A stretch of 64,000 nucleotides of DNA from Jaltomata sinuosa (lineage: Eukaryota; Streptophyta; Magnoliopsida; Solanales; Solanaceae), in assembly GCA_003996215.1 (NCBI GenBank), contig QJPP01000864.1, forward strand, positions 124,001-188,000, written 5' to 3'. The notes beneath the pieces are model-generated. The model ran no database searches. It had not been told where the DNA came from and saw nothing but the letters and a program-made list of their open reading frames with translations. This document shows positions 11,936-24,573 of this stretch, in pieces (position 1 is the stretch's first letter; each line of letters starts with the position of its first letter). A program made the position numbers and the translations under genes.

Positions 11936-14095
11936 AATTGGGGCACCAATCTACTCAATCCTCGGGGCACCAGGTAGGGGTGTGCAAAAATTGGTTTAAC
12001 CAATAAATCAAATCGATAAAAATATTATTAGTTTATCGGCATCAGGTTATTGGGCTAATAATTTTTAAATAATTTTGTAAATTTCTTTTATTGGGCTATC
12101 GATTCGGTTTTGGTTTTAAGATTTTAGTTAATGATTAAACTGATAACCCAATAAGATTATATTAAAATTCTATTTTTATTCCTAATTATATAATAGTGGC
12201 TTTAGATTTTGAATATATATCCTATTATTTTTTGCATTTTGTAGTTGTTGCCTTAGTGCATTGTTTTCTTTCTAATGTCATTGGCTTGGTGGGGTTCTAC
12301 CCATAAGTGTAAACTATGAACTGACCTTGTTTTTCTTTTTTAGAGATTGCTACCATCTCTACTGCATTTAAGTTTGCTACTTAACCAGAAAGAAAACAAG
12401 TTTGTTTTAGTAATAACTTATGTGTTTGAATTTACTTATGTTTGTAATTTTTGTAGACTTTTATGCATGAAGGTAGTATACATATGAACAGATAAAAATA
12501 TACAAGAGAAAGCAAAAAAAAAAAAATATGAGCATTTTCTTATTGGTTAAACCAAAAACCAAACCGTTAAGGACTAAAAAATGATTAACCGAACACCGAT
12601 AACGAATATTTTATTGGTTTCGATATCGGTTTTGCATATTTATAAATCGATAAACTAAATCGATAATACACAAAACTGAACCGAACTGACCGATGCGTAC
12701 TCTTAACACCAAGCATAACTAAGGTGATTGTCTTGGCATTACAGTTCAGAATTGCATGTTGCGGAGAAAGCCAATCCATGCCCAAAATCACATCAAAATC
12801 AATCATATCAAGAATAATCAAGTCTACCCAAGTATCATAATCCAAAAAGTCATCACAAGTACACCAACTCCGTAGCAACATGAATAGGCACAAAAAGAGA
12901 ATCACACATCATATCAAGACCCGCAACGAAATATGCAGAAACATAGGAGAAAGTAGAATCAAGATCAAATACTACTGAAGCAGGTCGATGACATACTAGA
13001 ACAATACCTGTGATAACTGCATCGAAAGCCTCTACCTCAAGTCTACTCGGGAATGCATAACAATAAGCACGATCGCCTTATGCCTAAACAACTCATCTGC
13101 CACTACCTTGACCATCTTATGGTGCACCTCTGCCTGCCTTAGAACCACCATGATCTCTAGCGGGTGGTGTTGTTGCTCTAGCTGAAGCCTGAGAATTCTG
13201 ATGCATAACCTCTCTGTCTGAGTTGTGCGCAATCCCTCTTATAATGTCCGAGATCCCCACATGTAAAACAACTTGCACAGGTCAAACCTTGCTGACACGA
13301 ACTAGAATGACCATAAAATCCACCACGACCAGAAGGCCTCTGAGAATAACTTTGAGGAGTTTGACGAAACTGAAGGAGTCTCATTCAAAATACCTACCCT
13401 CAGACGCCTGAATGGTAGCATGAATTGTCCTGCTAGACAGAGGTCGAAAACCTCTCCTAAATGAACTCCTACCTCTAGATGAGGTACCACTAAATTGATT
13501 AGAAGTGCGGGGTCTTTTGTCTCTCAAATTCCCAAACCCCTTATAGTGCATGAGCTTAATCTCCTTGGCCGTCTCGACCACCTTCTGAAAAGAAGCTCCA
13601 GAAGTCGTTGCCTGAAAAAATGTTGCACGGATATAAAAAGTCAAATCCCTCACAAATCGACGGATTCTTTCAATCTTATCTGGCAGAATCCTAAGGAATG
13701 GCGAGATAATGCATGGAATTTAATCTCGTACTCAATCACAAAAATCTCATCCTGAGTCAGATGCTCAAACTGGTTCCTCCGCTCATCTCTCAGGCTATGG
13801 GGAACAAACTGGTCCAAGAAAACCTTAGCGAAATGCTTCCAAGTCATAGGCAGAGACCTTACAGGTCTGAGTCAACATAGCATTGCCACCACTGCTTGGT
13901 AGAGCCACACATCTAGAATATTGTATAATCTGCTCCGTAGGACTCAACTAACCCTACATTCTGAAGCCTCTCATGACAACTCACGAGGAACTCATAGGTA
14001 TCCTCACTCTGATCACCCTGAAATTGAGGTGGATCTATTTTTCTGAACCTATCTTCGGCCTCACTGGGAGACATAGAAGTAGAGGGTCTTGCATG
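11936..14095 (-). mobile_element. Degenerate Ty3/gypsy gag-protease remnant
   Basis: Reading minus from about 14090: a retrotransposon gag segment around 13650-13847 (WKHFAKVFLDQFVP then QDEIFVIEYEIKF), a CCHC zinc knuckle at about 13230-13310 (CFTCGDLGHYKRDC), and the conserved protease-region end DFDVILGMDWL near 12790. The frame is broken by several shifts and stops. The end of the protease domain continues left of the inserted MITE (11975-12705), into about 11936-11966. No LTR is associated, so this is a fragment. Confidence 0.8.
11975..12705. mobile_element. hAT-type MITE inserted in the gypsy remnant
   Basis: Left end TAGGGGTGTGCAAAAATTGG; right end, reverse complemented, TAAGAGTACGCATCGG. 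The 8-bp flanks GCACCAGG (11967-11974) and ACACCAAG (12706-12713) differ at two positions, as expected of an old 8-bp TSD. Removing the element rejoins the gypsy protease reading. There is no transposase. The inner ends contain repeated CGATAAAC/AACCGATA-like words. Confidence 0.7.
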
Positions 14096-14129
14096 AAAGA
14101 ACTAAGATGTTGAACCGTGAAAGAAAGGT

Positions 14130-14870
14130 CAGGACATGTATGAGTTAAACATTTATATAAGTTTGTTGAGTAAATGACGATAGAGAATGGAATAAGAAAT
14201 GGAAACTCCAACCCTTACATATATATACTTGCAAGAAAGATCTAAAAGAGATGATACCGGAGGAGATTGATGAAGACAATCAAACTCATTAAGGAGTTCC
14301 AAAGAAAATTTATGTTGATTATGATTAATACCGGGGCTCGGAAACACTTTCATCCTCAAAAAGAAAGAGAAGTTTAATTCCAAGATCCTTGATTTTAAAT
14401 TTTTCAACCAAAATTTGTTTAGCTTATGCAATTCTTGCTCAGTATCAAGTAAACAAAATATCATTGACGCATACTGCAATAAGTGAGACACATTCTCAGT
14501 CTTCTTATAAAAAATTATAAGTACGCATTCAAAGAATGATGAAATCCTTTACAGTTCAGAGTTGTAGTTAGGCGTGCAGCACTGCCTAGAAACTTGACGA
14601 ATGCCATATATATGAGGACTTTCAAGTTTGCAAATAGACTGGGAGACGGAGGTTAAACAAGCCAGAAACGTCATATAGACTTCCTCTTGTAAATCCCTAC
14701 GCAGGAATGCGTTATTGACATTTAATTGAAATAGTACTCCCCATCCTTGCTTCACTACTATGGAAAGATACATTTGATCGTAGTCAAGACCACATGCAGA
14801 AAAAATCTATGTGAAATCAATTGCCTCTCTTCATGTGTCTCTAGAATCACAAGTCTAGCTTTAAGTATTT
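14130..14870 (-). pseudogene. Ty1/copia reverse transcriptase remnant
   Basis: Minus-strand frames give GWGVLFQLNVNNAFL followed by LQEEVYM (14549-14773), the copia RT motif around the first catalytic Asp (here Asn in place of Asp). Downstream, at 14153-14491, LNKFWLKNLKSRILELN and a KFSLELLNEFD stretch match the later copia RT region. Several frame breaks occur. No LTRs, integrase or gag are seen nearby, so it is a stray piece between the gypsy fragment and the B-box gene. Confidence 0.7.
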
Positions 14871-15573
14871 CTATTATCTATACAAAATGGTATTAATGAA
14901 AGCGCTATCAACACACCTAAACAATCAACTTAGAGCTTTCATTTTTCTTACTTGTTAGTGTTGTTATATATTGCAGCTAACGCGCTAAATTTCTTTTGTT
15001 GTGCGTGAAATTGCTGGGAATAACTCCCGATTTGGGTCATCCTATGTTGCCTAGATACTCTCACCAATTGCACGAACCTCAAGATAATGAAGACTTGCCC
15101 TTTTCGAGAAGAAGAAAAATGGATGAGGATCGAGAATGGGAAGCCGGTCTATCATAAGTAAAAATAAATTCTTTTTATCATAGTTTCATATCTAGCACCA
15201 ATTTCAACAATTAAGAAAACTGTTTTTTTTCTTTTGGTCATTTGCCATTTTTCATCTTATACCTTCTCCGACAAGGAAGAGAGCAACAATTTGAGATTAT
15301 ACATGCCAAAAGCCCTACGTCAAAATATATTGTAATCTAATCTCTATGCATACATCTAGGAAAGAAATTTCAAGTTTACTTGTACTATAGAAAAATAGCA
15401 GTAAACCTGATCCTTGAAAACATCGGAGTCAGCAGATTCAGAACATGTGTGTGATCTATATATATATTTTAAAGAATTTTTTTTGCATATGTATTATAGT
15501 TCGAGCTGAAAGCAATGAGGTCAGTAAAACTCACAAAAAACGACTCTAAACCTGCCTCTGCTTAAAACTTCAC
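14871..15573. other. 3' flank of the B-box gene, nothing recognised
   Basis: AT-rich, with no family-like frame. It presumably contains the 3'UTR and polyadenylation region of the minus-strand B-box gene. Confidence 0.4.
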
Positions 15574-17669
15574 TTATTTATTAAGTGAAGGAAAAGGGGT
15601 TGGTGCAAAATTGGTCCTCTTGACGAATCTTCCTTTCATTCGTGGCCTTTTCTCAGCGTTCAATTTCCTAACCTCGTACCTTATTTTCTTGGAAAACAGC
15701 CTCGTTCGCCTCTTCTCCTTGTACCTTAATACTCTTGCTTCTCTTCCTTCATCCACTACTCCTCCATGTCCGTTCATTATTCCTATGTCTCCATATGAGT
15801 GAATTTTTCCACAATTTCCCTGCAAAATTTAGGTCAATTCATTAACCATTAGCTCATCTACAGTCAAATCTCTTTATATTGGCGATATTTGTTTCGATAT
15901 TTTTTTATTGCTATATCGAAATGTTGTTATAGAAAATATATAATAGAATACAATATGAAAAGTCGATTTCAAAAAATAAAATATCATAGTCATGAAATGT
16001 TGTTATAGAAATGTCTAATTGTATTACAAACTACTTGAAAAGAAGAAGAGGAAAATGGAAACACTACCAAATTGGGAGGACATCTCTTCATTTTAGCTAG
16101 GTGTAAAATATTATATTATCATAGTGTGACAGACTTGGTAATTTTCCAAAAACTTCTTTTCACATGCTTGCCCAAATACTCCTAGCAAAGAAGAAACTAT
16201 GCAAGTAGTTTGTTATAGCTAGGCTATCGTTTGTTTAATTTCATAAAACAATTTAAGTTATATACACAATGTTAAAATTCTTTAGCTAGTTCAACAGGTT
16301 ATCATCCACTTTTTAAAGTAAAAGACAAGTTAAAAATTAAACCCTCTGCAGAATATACAACAAATTAAGTAGTTAGTACTTAGCAATGGGTAACCTAACA
16401 CAATAATTTACCAATGTTCATGGGATTTGGCTAATATCTACAGATGGTATCACACAATTGTTACATTATTAATGCAATTTAACCTTTTACAAAAGGTTAT
16501 AAGTTCTCTTATTTTAGGTGTTTCTAATTTCTATTGTTAAATATAATTACTACTAAATGATATGAAATATATACAATACATAAATATGCCAAATTTTAAC
16601 AATTGCAATCGACAGAAAGTAAACTTACCATGCACATTGGCCAACAGTCATTGAAATCTACTTCGGGCCGCTCGCCGGTTGTCCAAGGAGACCTTTTATC
16701 AGCCCAAGAATTTAAAACACCTCCATAATCAAGATTTAACATAATCTTATTATTATTTTTTCCACTATCATAATTATTCTCTATATTTATCTCCCCAAAT
16801 TCAACTTTTTTATCTTCATCTAAGTTACTAATAACTTGGGAATCATAATCAAACTTGAGCTCAAACGTCTCTCCAACCATATCAATTTCCGAATAATCAA
16901 CTTGATTATCATGATGATTAGTACTAACCATATTCACAAATTCCATTTCTCCTTCATCTTCAACCTTCACTAATTTCTCATCATGTTTCTCCATAAAACC
17001 TAACCCTTCCATGTAATTAAACGACTCTTCGTCATCAAGTCCTTTTCCTAATAAACTTTCCACATCGGCTGCGAATTCCGCTAGCTCCATCTCCGATGGA
17101 ATATTAAGCATCCCTTGGAACCTATCAGCGTCATCATTTATAAAATCATTTTTCATCTCTTTAGAAGAATATTCGTTACCATAATTAGAGCCATCCGCCA
17201 CGAAGGGATCGAAAATAGGGACACGATATAGGAGTTGCTCTTCTTCGTTGTCATCGTGCGAATTCTCATCACTTAATATCTCAGGAACGACGAGTTGAAT
17301 AGGGTTTTTCATTTCGTCCTCCGTGGATTTAACTCTTTTTGCATGCTTATTACCATGCCTAGGTGTTCGCGCTTTTCGAGTAAATCCACGGTGCCATGAT
17401 GGGACTGAGCCTGAGCCTGAGCCTGAGCCTGAGACTGAACTTCCCAAATTGGGAAGTTCATCAGATAATTTGAGAGATGACGTTTTAAGACGAACCCTTT
17501 CGTGCCTACGAGCCAACGGATTGGCCGAATGGACGGAAGAATCACAAGATTGACACAAGAAAGCATCATCGGCCGCACAATACCATCGTGCCCTTTTTTT
17601 TATGCAATTGTCACAAGCCCTCGCCGTTTTCGCGCCGACCGCGTTCGCTAATTTTTTCTCCGAACTCAT
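15574..17669 (-). CDS. CONSTANS-like zinc finger transcription factor, one B-box plus CCT (BBX group III)
   Basis: Two exons: 16629-17669 (347 codons) and 15574-15819 (81 codons plus TAA), 428 aa. Donor ATG|GTAAGT at 16629/16628; acceptor TTTTGCAG|GGA at 15820/15819, phase 0. Residues 19-56 form one B-box with the full ligand set (C19, C22, C31, D34, C39, C42, H47, H56). Residues 373-416 are a complete CCT domain (REARVLRYKEKRRTRLF to GRFVKRT). A single B-box plus CCT places it with COL6/COL7/COL16-type proteins (BBX group III); the middle is acidic and probably activating. These are nuclear regulators linked to light, flowering and pigment control; the specific role here is unknown. A Ser-Gly run (residues about 80-90) comes from a GAGCCT hexamer repeat. 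Start chosen because it gives the standard group III N-terminus. Confidence 0.95.
15820..16628 (-). other. Intron of the B-box gene
   Basis: An 809-bp GT-AG intron separating the B-box exon from the CCT exon, the usual position in group III CONSTANS-like genes. AT-rich, with no inserted element recognised. Confidence 0.85.
17407..17438. repeat. Hexamer microsatellite in the B-box gene coding region
   Basis: Five consecutive copies, the last imperfect, of a GAGCCT unit (plus strand) encode the Ser-Gly run. The period is a multiple of three, so length changes would keep the frame. Confidence 0.85.
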
Positions 17670-17953
17670 AATTGATACATATACGTTTAAGATTATTTTT
17701 TTTGGTATTTGGATATTTGAAAATATAGTAATTGAACAGTAGTTGGAAGAGGAAAGTTAGTGAATAATGTCTAAGTTTGGTGTTTATGTATAGAAGGGAA
17801 TTGAAGAGAATACAAAAGGGACAGTGGAAAAGAGCAATTATTTGAGGAAATGTAGGACGAGAGTGACCCACAAAATTAATGCTTTGTTTAGTGTTTAAAT
17901 AGGGTTTTTTTTTGTGTATATATTACATTTTTACTTATGATTTTAAATTCTAT
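17670..17953 (-). promoter_or_regulatory. 5'UTR and proximal promoter of the B-box gene
   Basis: AT-rich DNA immediately upstream of the ATG. No precise TATA or start site can be assigned by eye. A Stowaway MITE sits 287 bp upstream of the start codon. Confidence 0.4.
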
Positions 17954-17955
17954 TA

Positions 17956-18233
17956 CTCCATCCATTTCTAAATAAGTGGTGATTTAACTTTTTCATTTTA
18001 TTCGTAAATAAATAATGTTTTAGATAATCAAGAAAAAATTAGTGATGTTCTTTCAATTTTACCCTTCTTTGAATAAAGAGAGTTTTACATAACAAAGAAA
18101 CTATGAGTTACGTCTTTTTCAAGCTATTTATTAAGGGTAAGTTAGTAAAAACACTCTTTATTTTCTAGGAATGAGTAGTTTCTTAAGGGATGTGCCTAAG
18201 CTAAATATACCACTTATTTAGGAACGAAGGGAG
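17956..18233. mobile_element. Stowaway MITE upstream of the B-box gene
   Basis: Left end CTCCATCCATTTCTAAATAA and right end TTATTTAGGAACGAAGGGAG are inverted, flanked by TA (17954-17955, 18234-18235). 278 bp. Internal words (GTGATGTTCTTTCAATTTTACCC, GAGAGTTTTACATAAC) also occur in the outer MITE near 63.3-63.9 kb, so they are the same family. Confidence 0.9.
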
Positions 18234-19691
18234 TAGTTGATAGTATAAAAAATATTTGCATAATTTTATAAAGTAATTGCAAGTAAATTTGTTTGATAAT
18301 TAATGGTAAGAACCTACTATAGTGGTTAAATAAATTGATGTAAATATATTATTGTATTATTATTGTATATAGCTTAATTAAATCCTTAACTTATATGCAC
18401 TAATATCATTTAAATAATTTTTACATTATAAATGTAATTTAATCAATTGCATTAGAAATATTGCTTCTCGAGTTTAATTTTGTTTATTTGTAGTTGTATT
18501 TTAAATAAATTGGTAGTATAAAAAGTATTCACACCATCAAAGTATATTAGTTAAACTCTTTTTTCATTTCAATTTCTTTGAGCACACTTTTGATAGTTTT
18601 GGGAGTTTTCCATATAGAATGGGACTGCACTTTTGGGACCAGGCATATAGTGGCCTTATCTATTTTCCAATTGGCTAGGTTTGAAAAGTTCATCCTGGTT
18701 TCTTTTTTCTGATTGGCTGCATCTCTTATCAAATGGATTTCAGGTGGGACCCACTGATAAAATTAGTCTCCAATTGATCATATCTCTATAAAAAAAGTGT
18801 CAATGTCTATGCTCTCTAAATTTGAAGGAGACATTTTTGTATGATTGTTTCCTTTCAATTATGCCTGTCTAAAAGTTCATAAAACTCTATTGTTGCGGTC
18901 CCGGCCCTTTTCCCACTACCTTCCTCAACTCGCCCGGTTTGATTCCAAATGGTAAAAGAGAAAATCAAGATTATATGCCTTCTGCTTGATGTGACTGTTG
19001 GCAACACTTTTGCAACACTATGTGGTGAAAATTTGAACTTTGTTAGAATTTATTACTGACTATATGTAGTATTAACTCCATGTTGTAGTTTGAAGTTAAA
19101 GTGGTACTTGTATGGGGTTAAAAATCAGATTGCACATGTAGACAAATCAACAAGCGACACATGACAAAAAGAATAGGTCAAAAGTTACTCAACTCGGATA
19201 ATACCAAATGCTACCCTCAGAATGTGGAAGGTAAGGGTAATCCTATCTATGAAAGATTCGAAGCCAAGACAGTCGAGATCGGTGTCATATCTCTAGAGCC
19301 CGCCTAGATCTGAAAGTATGAAACTAGGCACCAGGCCATGACAGGACAAGATGAAGTTGAGATAAGTTCAAAGGTCCAACAGTTGTGGAAGAGTCCAAGA
19401 TTTCCGCTAGTTGTTGTGGAAGAACCTGAGATCTCCGCTAGCCATTACGTAACTGGAGTAAACGTGCAGTTGATGGACTTAATGAGGGCGAGATTCACAG
19501 AAGCTTCTCCTTAGGGTTTAACTATAAACAATCTTTTACTTTACTTGTGGTAGGGCATTGAATTTTGATTCTGTCACTAACATTACACCATTATTTTCTT
19601 GTTCTTAAGCTCTGTTGTTCATTGCTCTGATTAATATTAATAAGATCAAGCTTGTCTGGTGACGTTGTCAACTATCAGCACCATACCTCAG
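18234..19691. other. Intergenic; possible degraded LTR at about 19040-19690
   Basis: 18234-19040 is AT-rich with nothing recognised. From about 19090 the base composition rises and the text resembles retrotransposon LTR DNA (ending near ACCATACCTCAG before the next LTR). No second copy or clear TG..CA ends were found, so the LTR call is weak. Confidence 0.3.
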
Positions 19692-20183
19692 TGTCACAGA
19701 CTTAGACTTCGACTAAGCACACCGTGTGGCACTTGACAACTCGCTCACGAATCTTGCAAGCTCAAGTAAACCTTTTTAACACTAGATAGCTAAGGGAATG
19801 CTAATTTGAAGAAAGACACAAAGGAATTTCTAAAGAAAACTTTTATATTTCTAAAGACTTGGAAGATTTTGCTTGATAACTTTACAAATGAACACTCCTC
19901 TATTTATACTACTCACCTAGGGGCTAATATGCAAATAATAATTATTATAAAGTCCCTACATATTTATAAATAAGTCCTTTTTTCTAGAACACTCTATAAA
20001 ACTAGAATATTCTAGGGACTTTTCATGCAAATCTAAGAGATTCTAGGATCTTTCATGGGAAATATCCCTATTTTTCTAGATTATTTCACTAATGACTAAT
20101 CTATTTCCTATGTAATGCTTTCACATGGGCAACTTTATGCCACGTGGTGCTTAGGTGGCGTGATGACATGGCAGGTCATCACA
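19692..20183 (-). repeat. 3' LTR of the host gypsy element
   Basis: It runs TGTCACAGAC (19692) to GGTCATCACA (20183) on plus, i.e. TGTGATGACC...GTGACA in element orientation, with TG..CA ends. Immediately inside lies a purine tract, TAGGTGGGAGAGAG on minus (20197-20184), fitting a polypurine tract. No partner LTR is present in the window. Confidence 0.7.
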
Positions 20184-20413
20184 CTCTCTCCCACCTAATA
20201 TTGCAACGACCACGGTGCATTGCTACTGCGTAAACTCTCGTACCTTGTCTTTGAATTGCCACAAGTCTTCATATTGTTCCCATGTGGCTTCCTCCGTTGA
20301 TTGCCCTTTTTAGTAAACATCGGATCCCCCTTCTAATGCCCTTTCATAAGCTTCATAGATGATAATTGTGCTTGTCCTTTCATTTTTGACACCTTAAACA
20401 CGGGCACCATACA

Positions 20414-20418
20414 TGATC
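20414..20418. other. TSD of the 20419-43604 element
   Basis: TGATC at 20414-20418 and again at 43605-43609. This perfect 5-bp target duplication proves that both outer boundaries belong to one insertion. Confidence 0.9.
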
Positions 20419-23262
20419 TGTAATACCCCAAACTTAAGATACGCGTGCAATTCGTAAATGTGAAAAGATCGTTATGAACCAAAAAAGATAAGGTTGTGAA
20501 TGGATAATTATGCAAAAAGACACTTATATTAATCCATTTGAAGTGTTAGACTAAGGTTATAGACCAAAGGGAGACTTGAAACAAAATTTCAAATTAAAGG
20601 ATTCACTACGGTGGACTATTTCAAGCAAGCTCGTACAAGGTCTTATTTGTAACGGGTATATCTCCCAATATAAAAGGATTTAGAGGTCTTATGAAGTACT
20701 AAATTAAAGGTATTTGAGTCTAGTTTGCAATGCAACAAACTGCTCATCTATACGAGTTTAGAGTAAAAAGTTATGTGCATTTTACTACAGACACGCGCAC
20801 TGCCCAATCATTGCGAGACATGTGGCAACCTTGGGTAAGTCGGCCAAAAGTTGTGTATTTATATTGAAACTTTGGGATTTCATCTTCCATACATATCAGA
20901 ACATAAGGGACCTACTTAACACTAGTTTTCTTTAGTTCTTCTTCATCTCAATCCCTCCCTAGCCTAAGGTAAGTGAATTCCTTCAAGAATCAAGTGTATT
21001 TTTCATCATAGGTCTTGGAAACATACTTAGTCAAGTGTTTTCTTGAAGGAAAAGATGTTGTTCTTGAAGATAAAAAAATACAGGGATTGTACTCTCATTG
21101 ATAAAGGTATGTCTGCTCTTCTATCCCCATAAATATGACTCTAAGAGTTGTTTTAAGTATAGTTTATGGGTAGGACTCATGGGACGGTGATAGGAAGCTG
21201 TGAGTCCCTGTTTTGCCTATTGTAACTGATATAATTGGTGAGGTGGGAGTATATAGAGGGCTGTGATAGTTTTATTGTTGACTAAATGAGGTGTGTATTA
21301 TTGTGTATTGAGGCAGCACGCCTGCTGCGATAAAGAGGAAGGCTAGGTATATCAAACACGATTTTTATGGCTCTTGCAAGCTTGTCCTTCATCAAGTGTT
21401 TGATAAAATGCCTATATGGATTGAGAATGTTGTTTATATGTTGTTAGGCTTCCTATCACTGTATGAAATGTTATAATTCTCTTCCAACTTAACCTATGAG
21501 CTTAAAGGGTCATTTAAATGCTACTAGATAAAGAACTCCTGAGGCGGTGTTTGAAAGCCGAGGGGTCAAGTTTATGACCTTGTTTGGCATATAGAATGGG
21601 CTGTATATTGTAAGGAAAGAATGGAGGGATTAATATTGACTTCATAAGTGGTCATAGTTCAGTTGATAAGGAGAAAAAAGAGAGGTGTGGTGATACACCA
21701 TTTACTTATCTTATTTGCTAAGCTTGCCGCTCGTAAGCTATTATCATTTTCCGACCTTGCCATATTTCTTGGTTAGTCGCTTATGCTATTGCATATGTTG
21801 TTATGTCATAGATAAGGAATGTTTGAAGGGAGCCAATGACACAACATAAGGGAGAGAGAGTCTCGAAGTAAGGTATGTAAAGCTAAAACCTCTTTTGCCA
21901 TCAAGGCACGATCTAGAGTCACACGTTTCTCCTATAAAGGTCGTCATAAATTATATGCCACTTGAAAGCAAAGCTTATTACTATTATAGGCCTCTCTCAT
22001 GTGGAGTTCTAAATCTATAGAGTTATAGTACTCATTTCTAGTCAAAGAAGTTAGATGTTTCACACGATCATACGTGTCTTCAGTTGAAACTCCTATAAAT
22101 TACCGAGCATATATGTCATGAAACTTAGAGGAAGTAATTAGCCACATAATAGCCCTAAATATATAGATCACATAAATATATGATTTTTCAGCTAAAAGAA
22201 ATTAATCAATATTCAGATAATAAGTTATATTATTCATAAGTTGCTTACTATGAGCCTTTACAAACAAGATGAAATTATAGCCTACTCTGCATCATGGGGT
22301 GGGTATCTTTAGGGCCACTACGTGCGATGCTATTCTGTACACAAAATTCAGATAGAGTCAGCTGGAACTTCCCGTTGTGGATTCCCCTGACTACACAGGC
22401 CTGCGGGCAGACCTTACAGGAGCCCTGGAGGGCATACCTTGACAGACCACGTTATCCAGACTATGAGATTTCACACATGATTGTGATAGTTGGCTACAGA
22501 TGCCAAACAAGTGTCACCGATCGCCGACAGCAGGCCATCTTGTGACTTCCTGACAGTTAGTATTACATAAAGAATAGATAAGCTATATAAAAGGGTAAAA
22601 ATATCACCTAGGCAAATTCTAGGAATTTTAAATAAATGTAATTAAGTAATGTATAGGACGTTATATAAGGACCTCTGATATTGGTCATTGTATCAGTTTC
22701 AGATTACATTCTCTGTATGTGTATGCTCAGATTTTCCTATTTTTGATATTTAATTCAGTGTGCATTCTTACATGTATACTTGTTATTCAGTCTGCTTTAC
22801 ATACCAATACATGTTTTTATATGTACTGATGTTCTTTTATTTTTGGGCACTGCATTTTTATGAATGCAGGATCAGGTACTCAGGCTAGCAGATATCCACA
22901 GTAGATCAGTGCCTTCCAGTTGATCAGTTGGTAAGCTCCACCTCTCTTTGGAGCTATCATACGCCTAGGTCATATATTTTGGATTCATGTACATATTGTA
23001 TATTGGGTACGTCGGGGCCCTGTCCCGATTAGATATCATATTTTCAGTTGAATACTTTATAGAGGCTTCTTAGACATAGTTTTGTTTCAGTCGTACAGCT
23101 AGTCTAGTAGGCCCTTCAGTTATCTATGTTTCAGTATATGTAAGCATTGATGTCCATGTTGTTGCTTGTCAGTTTACAACTTTAACACGAGTTTAGTATA
23201 TATGTTCAACAGGTGCTCGTATAACTCTTTGATGTCCTTCCCTCCTAGATAGGGGCGTGACA
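20419..23262 (+). repeat. 5' LTR of the plus-strand gypsy element
   Basis: 2844 bp, TGTAATACCCCAAACTTAAG to AGGGGCGTGACA. It matches 28655-28702 plus 40828-43604 throughout, with scattered substitutions and small indels (for example a short deletion in the 3' LTR near 40905). Frames inside it (for example 22294-22545) are present in both LTRs and are not genes. Confidence 0.95.
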
Positions 23263-23266
23263 AACT

Positions 23267-23280
23267 TGGTATCAGAGCAC
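23267..23280 (+). other. PBS, initiator Met tRNA type
   Basis: TGGTATCAGAGCAC, four bases after the LTR end, is the standard plant LTR-retrotransposon primer site complementary to the 3' end of initiator methionine tRNA. Confidence 0.9.
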
Positions 23281-23481
23281 AAGGTTCAAGTGTCCCAGGG
23301 AGTTTAAGAAGCCGTGTCTAGTAGGACCTTCCTTATGAATGTGTTGCACGCCACATTTATAATTAATGGACTACACGAGCATTTAGAAATCTAACCTTCT
23401 ATTAAAATCTAGATCGTGCAATAGAGCTAAGTCATAAAAAATTACTTCTGACTCACACTCTTTTTATTTGAGATACAAATC

Positions 23482-24370
23482 ATGTCTACCAAAGATACGG
23501 ATAATGTAAGCCATAGTACCAGCACTACTCAAGAGGCCGACACTGTAGATCATTCTCCAATATTAGCGAATCAGACCAGGGCTCAGGAGGGCTGGCCAAG
23601 TCCTACACTTCCAAGTCCTCAGGTGCCTAGGACAGAAGGGCATACAAGAGTTCCTACACCTACTATAGCATTAACAACAGTTTCTATACTGCATGTACCA
23701 CTACCAGGTGCCTCGGAGCAGGATCTTAGAGGATCAATATAGTTGTTCACCCAGTTAGTAGCTGCTCAGGGAAGTGAGGGTGGATGAATTTCTATCCTTA
23801 CGACAGAATAACCTCAGTGTCAAGGAGTATAGCATGCGATTTACTTAGTTGGCCAGATTTGCTCCAGAGATGGTCAGCACCCAGAGGGCGAGGATGCATT
23901 ACTTTGTGGGTGGCCTCGGAGGTCAGTTGATTGACTTTTGTGTAGTTGTTGCACTTAATAATGATATGGATATTGCTAGACTGATGGCATATGCGCAGCA
24001 GACAGAGGATCGCATCTGTGACCGCTGGGCAGACAGATCAGAAAGAGAGCAGAGTAAGAGGACCAGTGCAGTTGGAAGATATCAGGGAAATGACAGGGCT
24101 TCCTCTAGCAGAGGGCCACCTAGGTAGGCTCAGTCGGTATCCCGCTTCATAGCTAGTGCTCTAGCCCAATCATCGAGGTCCAGACAGGATCAAAGTCAAA
24201 CTTCTAGGGCACTAGGCCCCCACTATTAGAGAGGTACTAGTCGGGGATTACCACCTTGGCCTACTTGCAGACAGTATGGCCGATCTTATTTTGGAGAGTG
24301 CTTATATGGCTCTACCGCTTGTTATGGGTGTGGAGTCGAGGGTCACAAGATGCGTGATTGTCCTAGACAT
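23482..24370 (+). pseudogene. gag remnant with CCHC zinc knuckle
   Basis: ATG 23482 opens an 86-codon frame rich in Thr/Ser/Pro, ended by TAG at 23740. After a probable internal deletion (sequence jumps from the QLVAAQ motif to the end of the gag domain near 23770), the frame 23849-24127 gives FAPEMVSTQRARMHYFVGGL, typical of the gypsy gag C-terminal part. The zinc knuckle CYGCGVEGHKMRDC lies at 24320-24361. The capsid central region is missing, so no particle could form from this copy. Confidence 0.85.
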
Positions 24371-24573
24371 AGAGCTGAGGGAAGGGGTGATAGATCACTG
24401 TCCACAGGCTTCGTAAGAGCATCCTATTCCTCAGCACCACCTTTGTCTCGTGATCCCTAGGCATAGACAGGCAGAGGTACAGGTACAGGTAGAGGCAGAG
24501 GTTCAGTTTTGGGAGCTGGCCCAAATCAAATGTATGTATTAGCAGGCCAAAAGGATTCAGAGGCTTCCCAGAT

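Noticed and set aside
22294..22545. Open frame in the 5' LTR
   Set aside because: The homologous stretch in the 3' LTR (42580-42860) has different breaks; no family resemblance, ordinary LTR sequence.
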